This document shows positions 33,922-46,663 of a stretch of DNA of 64,000 bases, piece after piece. The stretch comes from Tanytarsus gracilentus. Taxonomy: Eukaryota > Arthropoda > Insecta > Diptera > Chironomidae. The stretch's first letter is position 1. Each line of letters begins with the position of its first letter. The DNA is taken from the NCBI GenBank assembly GCA_038502055.1, contig JAXRKN010000045.1, positions 11,087,501 through 11,151,500 on the forward strand. Direction: 5' to 3'. The notes beneath the pieces are model-generated. The model was not told where the DNA came from, ran no database searches, and saw nothing but the letters and a program-made list of their open reading frames with translations. The position numbers were made by a program, and so were the translations under genes.

Positions 33922-33927
33922 AATAAA
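33922..33927 (+). terminator. Poly(A) signal of the M13 peptidase gene
   Basis: AATAAA lies 72 nt after the stop codon and is followed by a GT-rich stretch (atcgtgtcggtt). Confidence 0.55.
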
Positions 33928-34363
33928 ATTTCTTGATAAATCATCGTGTCGGTTACATTTTTTGCAAAATTTTGATGGGGGTTGTTTGAAAATTACGTGA
34001 TTTTAAAATTTTATTCTATAAAATATAAATCATTAAATGTTTTAACGTATTTTGAAAATTTAAAAATTATTTTTAAAAAAATTAACGAATTTAAAAAATT
34101 TAAAAATTATTTTTGAAAAATCAACGATTTTAAAAAATTTAAAAATAATAAAATTTCATAAAAGCTCTAAATTATTCCCAAAGCGAAAGACAACAATTTT
34201 CGTTCATTAACATCTCGAAGTTAATTACCTTCATCAGTACAACATCGCCGTTTGCCTTCTTCATCCTCACCAATTGCTTTTGTTGCTGACTAGACTTGTT
34301 CATCCCACCGGCAAGAAAGTTAAAAACTTGTTAAACCTGCTGCATGCGTTCGCCAAAAAAATA

Positions 34364-34399
34364 ATAAAATCCTCATGAATACACAAAACGCGGTCAGTC
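34364..34399 (+). promoter_or_regulatory. Candidate core promoter of the EGF-module gene
   Basis: A TATA-like AATAAAA (34364-34370) lies about 30 bp before the initiator TCAGTC (34394-34399), correctly spaced for a TATA/Inr promoter. The start codon is 54 nt further on. Confidence 0.4.
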
Positions 34400-34452
34400 C
34401 TAAAGATTTTATCGAAAGATTGAGAAGCAGCTCTTTATCTCGTCCACCGGTT

Positions 34453-35599
34453 ATGCATCGACTCCTCATACTTTTCGTAAGTAAATCAGGGGTTTATTAA
34501 AAAAGAATTTTGATGTCATTAAAATTCGTTTAAACTTTTACAGCTGCTCTTCGCGCCATTAAATGCGGATGAAGTGACAACGGAAGAATTTCCAGAATTT
34601 ATAGAATGTGCTGAAAGTGAAGATTTTATTAATGGCGAGTGTGTTGATGCATGCATTGCTAGAGCGCCATGTGGAGATAACGCAATTTGCAAGCAAATCG
34701 AAAGAAGACTTTATTGTCAATGCAATCGAGGTTACAGCGGAAATCCACTCAAAAGTTGCTTTAAGCACGATGAAAAATGTCCTTGTGACCCAAATCCATG
34801 CGGACCGAATTCAGAGTGCGTTGCCGAGGACGAAGCCATTGGACCTCACTGCAAATGCAACCCAAAATTTTATGATTTTCCGCCCAACTGTCGAGAAGGT
34901 TGTGAAACTCACGATGACTGTGCAAGCGATGAATTTTGTAAGACGCGAGAAAATCTTTGCGTGAAAATTTGCGATTCATCGCAATGTGGAGAAAATGCAA
35001 AGTGTCGACCGGATAAAAGGAGATTGAAATCATTTTGTTCGTGCCTCGATGGATTCATATCCGAAAAAAATGTTGGATGTCGTGCAAAAATTGCCGATGA
35101 ATTTGAGCTTCCGATTGATTTTATTAAAGAAATTGTGACCGATCCATGTGGCGAGCAGTGCGGTCGAAATGCATATTGTGGAAGTGACAATGAGTGTGTA
35201 TGTACACAAGGTTATGAGGGAGATCCGCACAAACAATGCAACTTAATTACAACTTCAACAACTCTCGATATTTGCAATCCTAACCCATGTGGACCTTATT
35301 CAATGTGCAATGTCATTGGCGATAATTTAAATTGTTCATGCGTCGATGGATATGGAACGGCTCCTTTTTGTAGTGCATGCTACTCGTCAGCATCGTGTGG
35401 CCCGGAGATGCTTTGCGTTGGCGGAAAATGCGTTGAAAATATTTGCGAACCATTTTGTGGCGAGAATGCAGGCTGCAATGTATTTAACGACACTTTAGAG
35501 TGCTTTTGCAACTTTCCGACTGCAGACAACAATCCTTTCTATTTTTGCTCTACTGCCAGTCATATTCCACCGAATGTCATCGCAACACTTCTTGGATAA
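34453..35599 (+). CDS. Short secreted EGF-repeat protein, Dumpy-like modules
   Basis: Two exons, 34453-34476 and 34544-35599, encode 359 residues. Exon 1 plus the start of exon 2 make a clear signal peptide (MHRLLILFLLFAPLNADE). The rest is a chain of cysteine-rich EGF-like modules of the pattern NPCGPNSECV...CKCNPKFYDFPPNC and QCGENAKC...CSCLDGF. Between them are four-cysteine linkers such as CETHDDCASDEFCKTRENLC. This alternation of EGF and DPY-type linkers is seen in the giant Dumpy protein and its relatives, which tether epidermis to cuticle. The protein has no membrane anchor, zona pellucida domain or other C-terminal domain, so it is a small extracellular relative of unknown function. 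It lies 602 bp downstream of the peptidase gene on the same strand but has its own promoter-like signals. Confidence 0.88.
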
Positions 35600-35658
35600 T
35601 TAATTTTTGATGAGGAAATTAAAAAGAGATTTAATTTGCAGAGGGGAAAAAACTCTGT

Positions 35659-35664
35659 AATAAA
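35659..35664 (+). terminator. Poly(A) signal of the EGF-module gene
   Basis: AATAAA lies 59 nt after the stop codon. Confidence 0.5.
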
Positions 35665-38600
35665 CTTTAAAAATATTTCTCACTCTTTCGAAAAATTATA
35701 AATTTATGAAACATAAAATTTCCAACTTTAGTTTAAGTGCGTTGAGTAATTAAAGTATGTTCCCACAGGGGAATTTCTCATATGTGAACGCAATTTTATT
35801 TTATGGTAATGCCATAAACTATTTAATTAGGCAAAATCTTAACGAATTTTGTCAGCAAAATTTTATTGTGTCGATCCCTTTTTTGTAAACCGACTCTGAA
35901 TTTAATTAAATTTATTGCAGCATAATAAAAAGAAAAATCCTAGCGAGTTAAAGTAACTTTGTTACGATAATGCCGCATATGGAAAAAGTTTTTATTCTTT
36001 TTCGCATAAATTATTGATGCAAAGTCCATAAATGGAAACAATACGAAAGGATCTATGTAAGACTATATGAAGGGATTTAAATACCCTATAATAAACATAC
36101 AAACAACAACAGGATATTAAAATATCATTAGAGGAAACCCCTGCTCATAAATACATGGCATTAAACTTCTCATTTCTGTTGCCACTCAAGGCAATGAAAG
36201 GAAAAAGGGGGAAGAAAAGTTTTCTCTCTTTTTTTTGCGGCACAATGCGCATTTTTCCCTCTTATTTTTATTCGCAATTCTCTTGTATTCAATGGATGAA
36301 ATTTTATATTGCTACAAATTCAAATGAGGATGAGCGAGAGGAAGATTTTGTGTGCGGATATTTGATATTCAGCACATCAACTTTATTTTTCAACCACGTT
36401 TCATAAAAAAAGGAGTGTGCAAGTAAATTTTCTTAGAAATGAGGGACTTGATGTCTGGGGAAGAGCAGAATTTTTTTCATCGCATAGCAAAATTTATAAT
36501 AATTTCAACAATTTCTGTGAACGAAGAATTCGAAGGTTAAATTTTCTACGAATTTTGCTATTTTTAAATATTTTATTTTCAGCGTTTCAAAACATTTCCG
36601 AAATGTTTTTTCCTATCTTCCAGAGTTTCACTTCCTTTGAAAAATAATCTCCATGTTTACCCCAAAATTCTTCAAATTTTATTGTAATTTTACGATCTAG
36701 ATTCAGTTCATTCACGACTAAACTTTCAATTTTTATTGAACTCATGAATTTTCAATCTCGCAACTTTTTATGTTATAAAAATATTCTCTTGAGTCCTCGC
36801 CTGCTGTGCTTTTCACGAGAAAACCTTAAATTTAATTAAAACTACTCTCACATATTCACGACAATTCCACAGTTCCCTTGAAATTTAATTGGAAAAAAAC
36901 GTGCTCGCCTCTCGATATAGCGAAGATTGCACCCGAAACAAAATTTTTTATGTGCTCTCGAAATGAGCACAATTCTTTTATAATTTATTGCGATTGTTTA
37001 GCAGCCGCAAAAAAAGTTTTCGCCCACATTTTTCGCGTTCAACTTTTCAACTCAGTAAAATAAAAAAATATTAAAAAAGCGGGAAGTGCAAAAGCGAACG
37101 TTAAAACAATAAAAGACAATTACAGACGAATTTTTTTTCGACATCTAAACACGAACTGTTTGAGATTTTCGTATGCGGTCCAAAAAAAATTTAATGAACA
37201 AATGTGTCAATGCACGAAATTGAAAGTGAAATTTTGCGATGAATCGTGACAAGTGGATATGCGGATTTTACATGGGCATGACAATGATTGAGTTCCATAG
37301 ATTTATGTCAATGCGGAATTTATTTCGCTGTCAACAAATTTTTATTTACGTTTCGTTTCAGAAAAAAAAATTTGAATATTTTTTATTTGGATTTTTTTGT
37401 TTGAGTTTCGAAGGTAAAAAATAAATTTTGTATGATTTTTACGAATTTTTTTAATTCAATATTTTATTTTTTAAACAATGAAATTTTTCACGCTCAATAA
37501 AAACATCCAACATGAAATTTTATCACGCTCATCATCACATCACACGTTCATTCAATAAGAAGCTCAGCGATTGTAAATTCAATCGATAAACACACTCAAT
37601 TTATCACAAAGCGAGCTGAGTGTATTTTTCTTTTAATCTTTACTCGCTCGATGGAACAAAGCGAGAAAATTTCTCTGTACAAATTCAATTAATATTTCAA
37701 GTCATCGTGTTGAGTGACATGCATGATTATTGACAATCTCTCAAAGTCGTCGATGTCACACACTCGAGGATCATTAAAAAAAATATTTCATATGCGACTT
37801 AATGGGCCGAAAGAGAAGAGCGAGCGTGTACATGCAGGGTTTAATGTGATCTTGATTAGTTTAAGGGAGAAAAACGAGATAAAGGAATGAAATTTTATAC
37901 TTTATGTCTATGCATTAACTCGCTCACAAAGGGAGAATAATTTTTCTTGTGTAATTTATGTCACTATTATACTTTGATGATCGAATGCAGTTTTTGTGAA
38001 AAAAGGGGGAAGGGGAAGAAAAATTCTTTGTTTCACTCGTGACAAATTTTTTTCCTCTTTCTGTGATTTTACTCAAATTGAAATGGATAAAATATTTCAG
38101 CTGGAATTCGGAATTAAGTGTCAAAAAGTCATTAGAGATTTGTTTGAAATTAAAGCAGGGTGAAGTGAAATATTTCTTTGATGTTGTTTATGCAGAAGCG
38201 ACCAAATCATCAAGGGGTGAAAACTCGAATTTTATTTAATTTTTTTAATCGATAATAAATTTTTATTTTGTTTCATAAAATAAAAATTTTGTTAAAAAAA
38301 AACAGTTTCCACCCTTGATTTTTGCACATCTCACAATTTTCCCTCTATTCACTCTCATTAACAAAATTTAATTTCTGCAAAATTATTCTCACATTAATTC
38401 CACATTTTGCTTGTTAAACTTTTTCAACATCAATCGATTGAGCAACAAGAAAACCGGTACCGCCAATTTATTGTTCAAAAAAATATAAGATGCGATAATT
38501 ATAAGTGAATGATGTAAGAATGATGCTCTCAAACCTAGCAATTACGGAAATGTACTTCATTCGTCAGCAACATGAGAGGAGAAAACGCAAAAAGAACCTT

Positions 38601-41600
38601 GGACGCGTAGCAAAAATTATATTGCATGTAAATTCCACCTTTCAGCTTTCAGCAAGACCCAGTTTCTCCTTCATTTCGTGCCTCGTTCATGTTTATCGTA
38701 TTTTTTTCTGTTGTTAAATGCTTTTTTCAATTTCTGTGTTCTATGTTTCTTTTAATTATTTATTGTTCATTTTCGTGGTACAAGCATAACACATCGTGTA
38801 TATTGTGGTGTGTATGTGCATATGCATGAAGTTGAAATAATACATTAAAAAAGGAAAGAAACAAACGTTCCGAGAAAAAAAAGACAACCGACGATTTTGT
38901 GTATTTGCTCATGAAAAAATTAAGTTGGATGTGACGTATCTTTAGCTATGATCAATTTAAAATTAACGGTCATAAAAAATTTAAATTTTTTAAGATAATT
39001 TTTTTTTATAAAATTAATTTAAATTTTCCGTTAAATTCAAACCAGCAAATGCCCTTCGGATCAAAGGGAAGAAATGAAAGAGTTGCATTTGTGTATAATT
39101 TGCATATTTTCAGTTTTTCTTTCTCTTTCATTTTTTTTTGTTGCAAAAAGTACAAGTATATTCTGTGTTGTATGCAAGGCCAATAAACATAACATTTAAC
39201 GTGCCAGAGGGCGAGGAAGGGAACGAGAAAGAGAGAATCGTGCGAGCAAATGCAAATTAATTAAAAGCCATTATTCATTGTTGAATTAATCATACACTTT
39301 GTGTGTGCACACTCATATACTCGATGTCGGTCGGTATTTATGATGATGATGTTGATGGTGGTGTGGCTTGGCGTGAAGAAGAGAAATTAAAGCTCTTTCA
39401 GTTCATATGAAAGTCATTAATGACACCTTGCGTTTTTATGAAATTTAAATAAAATTACTAACTATCTGCTCAATTGTTGACTTAATTACTTCATTCCTCT
39501 CCTCGTCTTTTGACATGTGAGGTTTTTTATTTTCGGGTGGATTTCATTAACATGCGATTACAATAAATAATTTTTATTATTTTCTTTCATAGAACAACAA
39601 TCACGATATTGAATACGTCACACATATCAACTCAACTTCTCTGACTGTGGCTCAAGTGAACAAGCTAAGGTGGGGCGAAATGAATAATTCATTCGACTTA
39701 AGCTGTAAACAAATAAATATAAATGAATGACGGGATTATGCATAATTAAGGGAATTTTTCTCTCTCTCGCTTGATTTTATTGGAGATTATAAATAAAATT
39801 TTTTTTGTGCATTAAGTAATTTAGCCGTTTTCGAGTGGAGGATTGTAAAAAATATATGAAAATAAACTGATTGACTCGTTTGTGTAGGAAGAATTTAATC
39901 TCATGGTTAATTTAGTGCTAATTTTTAAATTTTTATGATAAATCGCTGGAAGCTGTTTAAAAATTTTAAGTGTGAAATTTTTCATAGAATTAAATTTATT
40001 TATCAAAAAAAAATTATTGTTTAATTTTTGACGTTATTTCAAAATTTAAAGAGTTAAAAAAAATATTGTTCGATGCGTTATATGACATTTTTGAGTTTTA
40101 GGATTCGAACCTCAAATTTAAATTTTTTAAAATTTAGAATAAATTATTTTTCTTTCATTAAATCAATTTAAAACACTTTAGTTAGTAACTTTACTGACAC
40201 TTGAAAATTTTCTCAAACTCGAAAAATCCTCCCATCACCGTCATGCAATTAATTTCCATCAACCGCCTTTAATTACACACCAAAAACTCTCTCGCGCAAG
40301 ATTGCTGAAGAGGAAGCAAAGCGAAAAGAATGCGGAGCAAAATTTCCACCCGCATAAAAGCTGTCACGATAAAAAGAGATTACTTGATGCGAGGTTGTGT
40401 AAATATTATTCGTTGAGCTCTACAGAAAGAGAGAAAAATTATCTCGTGTTACAATTTTCGAAAGCAACGTCGACAAACGTTCTAATTTTCACATTTTGTG
40501 AATCAGCCAACAAATTTGGTTGAGCAAACAGACGAAGAATTATTTTTTTCTCTCTTTGTCAAACAACATTTGATGAAATATTATTGTTAAAATCTTCTCG
40601 AATCGTCATCATCACGTAGGAGAAGACGATAATGTCAGTGTAAATATCCTCTCTCACTCTGTAAAGTGTTTACAGTTTTTTTCCTAAATTAAAACTAAAT
40701 AGAGAGAGTAAATATGGACTATCGGATGAACATTATCCATTTTTTTTTCGAGAGGCGCATTTGAGACTCATTTATCATCTCAATTGTCAAGAGCTCAAAA
40801 AGAAATACAAAGTTTTAAAGTAAATAGAATTTTTATGTTCATTTGTTATCATTTTCTTCGGCTCTCATGTGTTTGCCTTTACTTCCTCCGTATGTGTGCA
40901 TGGATTTATCACATGTTATGACTACTATGGCAATAACATCGAATGAAAAAATGTTAATTACGTCTTCATGAAGCTCGAAAAATCATTTCTCGTGTTTATG
41001 CTATTCGCGCAACTTTTTTTTATCTCAATAAACAAAATTTGTCAATTTTAAAGTGAAAATTTATCAACACGAAGAAATTCGTTACTGAGATGGGAATTTA
41101 TTGTGTAAATTTTTAGTGAATGTACAAAGAAAAATTTTCATAGATTGAATAATTTTAAAAGATAAAATTAATTTTTTCAATTAAAAAAATTATTCAATGT
41201 AAAAAAAGTAATTAAAAATTAATTAACGAAATATTTTTAAAAACAATAAAAAGCATTTCGAGTCATTAAAAACGGACGAAAATTAATATTTCACTCTGAA
41301 CTATTCACACAAAGGCTTTAAGTGTCTTTTAATAATCCCTTTTTACTTTTTCTCTTTCCACTTCACTGCAATAAACCAGATGATTGATTAATGGCAGACT
41401 CTTCTAAAGATTTTCTTTTCTTTTGAATTTTATTCTCATTTCTCAGTGGGAAATTAAAGATTTTATTTTTTTCGAGTGATGGATATTGTTTGAATTTCTG
41501 TGAATTACTTGACTTTTGTCCCCCTTTGCAGTCGTCAGAGCTCATAAAATTATAATGAAGAGAAAGGCATAGAAATTAATGCTGTAGACGTTGAAATGTA

Positions 41601-42534
41601 ATTTATCTTTCTGAATCGCCTTTCTAATTAGAGCGATAGCAATCGATCATAAAAAAAAGAGTTTTTTTTATCTTAAAGTGAATTTTTGTGTTTGCTGGTT
41701 TTAATCGCATCTCACAAAAGAAAAGGGAAAATAATCATGAAAAATTTAATAAATTCGCCCCTTTTGGATGTCACTCAAAGAGACGAGATCAGGAATTTCT
41801 GGCGCATGTATCGAGGCCCCCTGAAGGCATCCGACATCAACATCCGTATGACATAATCTCATTTTTCAATTTCTGCCCGCTTTCCCACATTTTTATCTTC
41901 TTTTTGAGAGAAGATGTCGAGGAGAATTAATAAAAACATTAACCGAGAGGGGAAACTTGATAGAGGCCGAATGTTGATGGATTTTCACCAGCAACCGCCA
42001 CCCCTCTAAAGTGATTTTAATTCCTCTCATCTCGCTTTAAAAATATTTTATCTTGAAAGGAATTTTTAATTCCATTCTCTCGAATTAATTTCAGAGCGCA
42101 TTCGCTTCGTCTCTTCTATTCATAAATGGAATTCGTTTAAGGACATTTTAATGAGTTGTTTGGAGAAGTTTTCTATGAAATTATTTTCTCCCTCTCGAGC
42201 ACTTCAAATCAGATATGGATGATGGTTGTGAAGAAGAACAAACATTCCACTCACTCTAGGTCTTTAGTCAAGTGCCTCTCGAAGTATCTTATGAACGAAT
42301 TGTGGGGGCGCAGCATTGAAAACGAAAAAAAAATTCTTCGTAAGGAATTTATTCATTGCTGATAATTGATGATTATTGAAGGAAGCGAGTGAAATGAGAT
42401 TTAGAAGTTCGTGGAAGAATTTGCTTTCATGCGATTGAAGAAGTTTCATTTACAGAAATTTTAGAGCTCCGTTTTTTTTTTTTTATTTTCTAAGAATTGT
42501 TTTTTGTCCATTTGTCCTTCAGGTTAATCGAAAA
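35665..42534. other. Gene desert, AT-rich non-coding DNA
   Basis: No open frame shows family features, codon structure or splice continuity. Simple tracts occur (ATG-rich 39336-39360; GA and CT runs). One orphan GGATTCGAACC motif is at 40101-40111. Long non-coding DNA of this kind in a compact genome often holds enhancers or introns of a developmental gene, but nothing here proves it. Confidence 0.45.
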
Positions 42535-43385
42535 ACTGCTGGGTACAAAAGTTGGGCCTGCCACAGCCCGAGCTACTGCCGAAAACCGCATCTCAATCGG
42601 TGGCTCCGTTCGGGCTGTAGAGTCATTTAAGTGGTGTGAGCATGTATACATCTCCACATCTCCGCATCCGGGAATTTAGTAGCGCGCATAACTCGAGAAC
42701 GGGCGCACGGATTTGGATCGGGTTTGTTCCTAAAGATTCCTTTTGTGCTCTAGTTTTGCAAGAATACTTTTTTTTTAGACAAGTCAGTCATTAAGCACTG
42801 CCAATGTCCAAAAAACCTCAAAAAAATGCCGAAAACACGTGTTTTTCACGTAGAAAAAGACTTGCAATGAGAAAAATTGGTTAGCAATGACAGCGGCTGG
42901 AAGTGAGATTCAGTCAAACTATCATCCAGTACTGGAAGTGAGATCCAGCGGAACCAAGATCCAGTGCTGGAAGTGAGATACAGGTTTAGGCACAAAATTT
43001 TTTTGCACTAATACCTTTTTTTTCTTTTTTTTTCTTCTTTTTTTTTTCTTTTTTTAGAAAAAATTAAAATTAAAAATGCTTTTTTTTGTCCTTTTTGTCT
43101 CGGGGTGCCTATTCCATTTTTCGACTTCTTTTTTTCGTGATCCATTGCATCAGGAATCTTGCTTTGTTTTTGGCATTCCATCTGCGCCAGGAGGGCTATG
43201 TCCTTTTTACTTTGTTCCGTTCTGTGTTGGGGAATCGTTGATTGAGGAATGTCCATCATGTTACCCAACTTTTATCGATTATCTTTTTTTTTTTTAAATA
43301 ATAAAAATATTTGGGCTCAAAAATGAGCTACAGAATATCTCCGGGGCGAATGCCGCGCGTGCAACTGAGAACGCTGTGTACCGGG
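42535..43385. mobile_element. Unclassified interspersed repeat with 35-bp tandem units
   Basis: About 850 bp of clearly higher GC than its surroundings begin near gggtacaaaagttgggcctgcc and end near gtgtaccgggcacctacttg. The left part contains a phrase common in insect repeats (gcgcataactcgagaacgggcgcacggattt). The centre has a 35-bp tandem unit and a long T-rich tract (about 43015-43055). No transposase or reverse transcriptase frame, terminal repeats or target duplication were found. Boundaries are approximate, judged from composition. Confidence 0.5.
42897..42983 (+). repeat. 35-bp tandem repeat, about 2.5 units
   Basis: CTGGAAGTGAGATNCAG occurs at 42897, 42932 and 42967, exactly 35 bp apart, with related spacer sequence (ATCCAGTA / ATCCAGTG) before the second and third unit. 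Confidence 0.8.
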
Positions 43386-46300
43386 CACCTACTTGTTTAA
43401 ATTAAATTTAATGTGAAAAAAAATTTACATTGATTTAAGTTGAAATTTTGTTTTTTTTTCTAAAATTTAAATGAAAGAAAAAATTTTGGAAAATTTCTTA
43501 AGGTTCGATTCCCAAATTTATTAAATAAATTTCTTGAGATCTTAATCACGATTTTTTAGTTCGAATCCTTAAAAAATAAAATATTTTTTTACCCTCAATT
43601 CATCGCAAGGTTCAATTTCTTATTAAATTGCCAATTCAGCAAAAAAAATCTAATTTTATCCGCAAACAATGGAATCATCAAGAAACTCTCGAGAGTAAAT
43701 ATGCCGTAATTTTTTTATAATAAAAATGAAAATAATAAAATCCTCATTTATGGCGATCGTTGAGGCAAGATGTGAAGTAGCAACTTGTGCACTCAATTAA
43801 CCGTAATTCTACAATAACAACAAAAAAATACACATCACCCTGAAGGAGAAATCTCCCCTCGCACTCACATTATTATCATCATCGAACCGTCGGTTGCTTA
43901 GCCGAGAGCCATGAAGAATGTTATCGTGTGTGAAGCGAGAGGACATTTCAGTAACGGAGGAAAAATATTTATTCTAATTTTATTATTGAATTGTTATTTA
44001 TTTTTCGCATCAGTTACGACGTTACTCGCTTGCATGCTCCGTCGTCATATTACACACTCAAACGCACACCACCATCGATGTATATTTTTATTTTCGGATG
44101 CTCTGCAATAATAATTCAATATGTTATATTTTCTCCTTCACGAATTTGTCACGAAAAGCGGCTCTAAAGCTCACCGAGGGTTCTCTTGTGTTTTTATTGC
44201 CTTCACGTCACTCGCATTCTAACTCGTTCGAGTGGGAATATGAAAATTTTCTTTTCATCGAAACGTGAATGAATTACATAGCAATTTTTTTGCTGCGTAC
44301 ATTGAGACATTTTTTTTTCATAAAAATCGAATTTCAAATGTTGAGTGACATTTTGGGAGGCAATGAATTTTTTTTGGAGTGTAACCCGATTCGAGATGTG
44401 TGTCTCAGGGCTATAGAATGTCTCTTCGAGCATAAATTATTGGATTGTTTTCTTAGTGACACATTTTTGATGATTTCCTTATGTTGTCTCTTGCATAATT
44501 CGATATTCTTCATGATAATGGTAACTTGAGATGTGTTTTTCAAGCTGAAATTTTAGTTGGTAGAAAAATAATAATTATGCAAACCTGATGGCATTTTTTG
44601 AGCTTTAAAGATGTCAAATGTATAGGATGTTAAAATTTAAATACCAAGAAATGAAAAATTTGTTTCCTAAATATTCAATTTTCTTCAAATTTATTCAATA
44701 GCTCTCGAAGAAAATAATTATTTTATTGATCGCCTCTAATGAGTCATGACAAGAGCTACTTGACAAGGGTCTTGCCTATGGCTCGACACTTAAACCTCCT
44801 GAAATGATATTTATGAAATTATGAATCAATATTCAATCCTCTTATTATTATCGACGTTATGAGAGAGGATTGAGTGGGGTATTGAGAGCAGTTGAATAAA
44901 TTGCGATGATACGAAATTCGGATGAAAGTTGAAGTTCAATAAGTTTTTGTTAGTTAAAATTTAAATAGAAATTTGAAAAATCTAAAAAATTTAAAGTTAT
45001 TTTCAATAATTATTTTTTAATTTAAAATATTTAATATTAAAATATAATAAAATATTTAAAAACTCTAAAATTTATAAAAATATTTAAAATCGATTAAAAA
45101 AATTCAGTTAAAACAGTAAATTTTAAAATTATCTTACAAAACACATCACTTCCCCATCCACCCATGACTCTAGCAATTGCAAAAGGTACTAAGAACAACT
45201 GCATGTATATGAATCTAATTTAGAACGAATATAAATCAAATATCCGCACCCAACGCTGTTCGTACGATTCATTGATGATCTAAAAACTTGTAAAATAGAA
45301 CTTGAAAACATTTTTTTCCTCTCTCTCGTTCTTCATAATTGAATTAATAGTTAAATGCTACATTCACGTGTTGAAGAATTGAAGAAAATAAATCATATGA
45401 GTACGAGAATGTATAAATCATGATTTATATGTAAATTTTCTCGACACTCAATGTACAAGCTGCTGTTGCCGTATTTTCGTTATTTGAGGCCTCCTCATCG
45501 GGTCGATCTATTAATACTCTCACGAAATGAAAAATTTATGAAAACAAATAAATTTACGAGACATTTGATGAGGGCGCGAATTTATTTTGAAATGTTACCA
45601 GCATGGTTAAAAATTTACCGTAGGTGGATGCAAGTTCCTCTCCTCAAAACTTGATGTGCAAATATATTGCGGCTTGCATATAAAAAAGTAAACATTCGAC
45701 AGGAACTTGAAATTGAAATTTCTTGAAATTTAATATTGTCGCGTAAATAATGCCATTCCCTTAAAAAATGTATGTTGCTGTTCCCATGCTCACGCATACC
45801 CACTTCAGTATTTTTTAACGTCAAGTCGAGTTCTCATTTAATTAAAAAGTTGTCGCACATTCTTCCTCATTTAATATTTAATTTCTGTTTTTATATTTTT
45901 TTTCGGGTTTCACATATGCGAGCACAAACTGTGACATGTTCCATAAGGAGCGAAAAAAGGAACTTTGAAATTTTTATTCCGGGGCGTATTCACGTCTGAA
46001 TTTTATGTGAACATATAAAAATTGTTCAACCTAGGATCGTTTTGTAATTTATAAAAATTAATGATTTTGCACCATCTGAATGCTTTTACAGCTCTACGAA
46101 TTTGATCCATGGGCGGTAATTAGAATTTAAAGAATGTAATAAATAATTTTTACCATTTTAAATGAATGGTGTGATAAATTATTGCATGGGAAACATATCA
46201 AATGTTATAGAGCATTAATTTATATTTCTGGTAAATTGAATTTTTCCTTTTAGGGATGTGGATGTTTTTCATGTTACGAACGGTGAGCTTAATTAAAATT

Positions 46301-46663
46301 AATAAATTATTTGTTTTACTTTTTTCTCCTTAAAATTAATTTTAGTGAAAATAAAAAAGCATTGAGTTACAATTCAAATGAATTTAGAATTTTTTGTTCG
46401 GTATTTTTGCTAGAATTTCTAAAAAATTAAAGCTTATCAAAATCAAAGAAACTAAAGATTTAATTACCACAAAAATCTCTCCTCACTGCACTAATGTTTT
46501 CTTTATATATCAACGAATTTTTAATTTTCAAAACTCAATTTAAATTTTCTGTGACCGTTACTTTTAAGAAGTAAAAACATTATTTTGTTTTGGAAATCTG
46601 CAAAATTTCAAAATAATTAATTATTCAAGTAAATAAGCTCACAAACACATCAAAGCTAGCTAA
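43386..46663. other. AT-rich non-coding interval upstream of the F-box gene
   Basis: No supportable gene. Two B-box-like motifs in the opposite orientation to the others lie at 43502-43512 (GGTTCGATTCC) and 43558-43568 (AGTTCGAATCC). Confidence 0.45.

Noticed and set aside
43008..43297. Open frames on both strands in the 42.5-43.4 kb repeat
   Set aside because: They run through T-rich/A-rich tracts and show no transposase, gag or reverse-transcriptase features.
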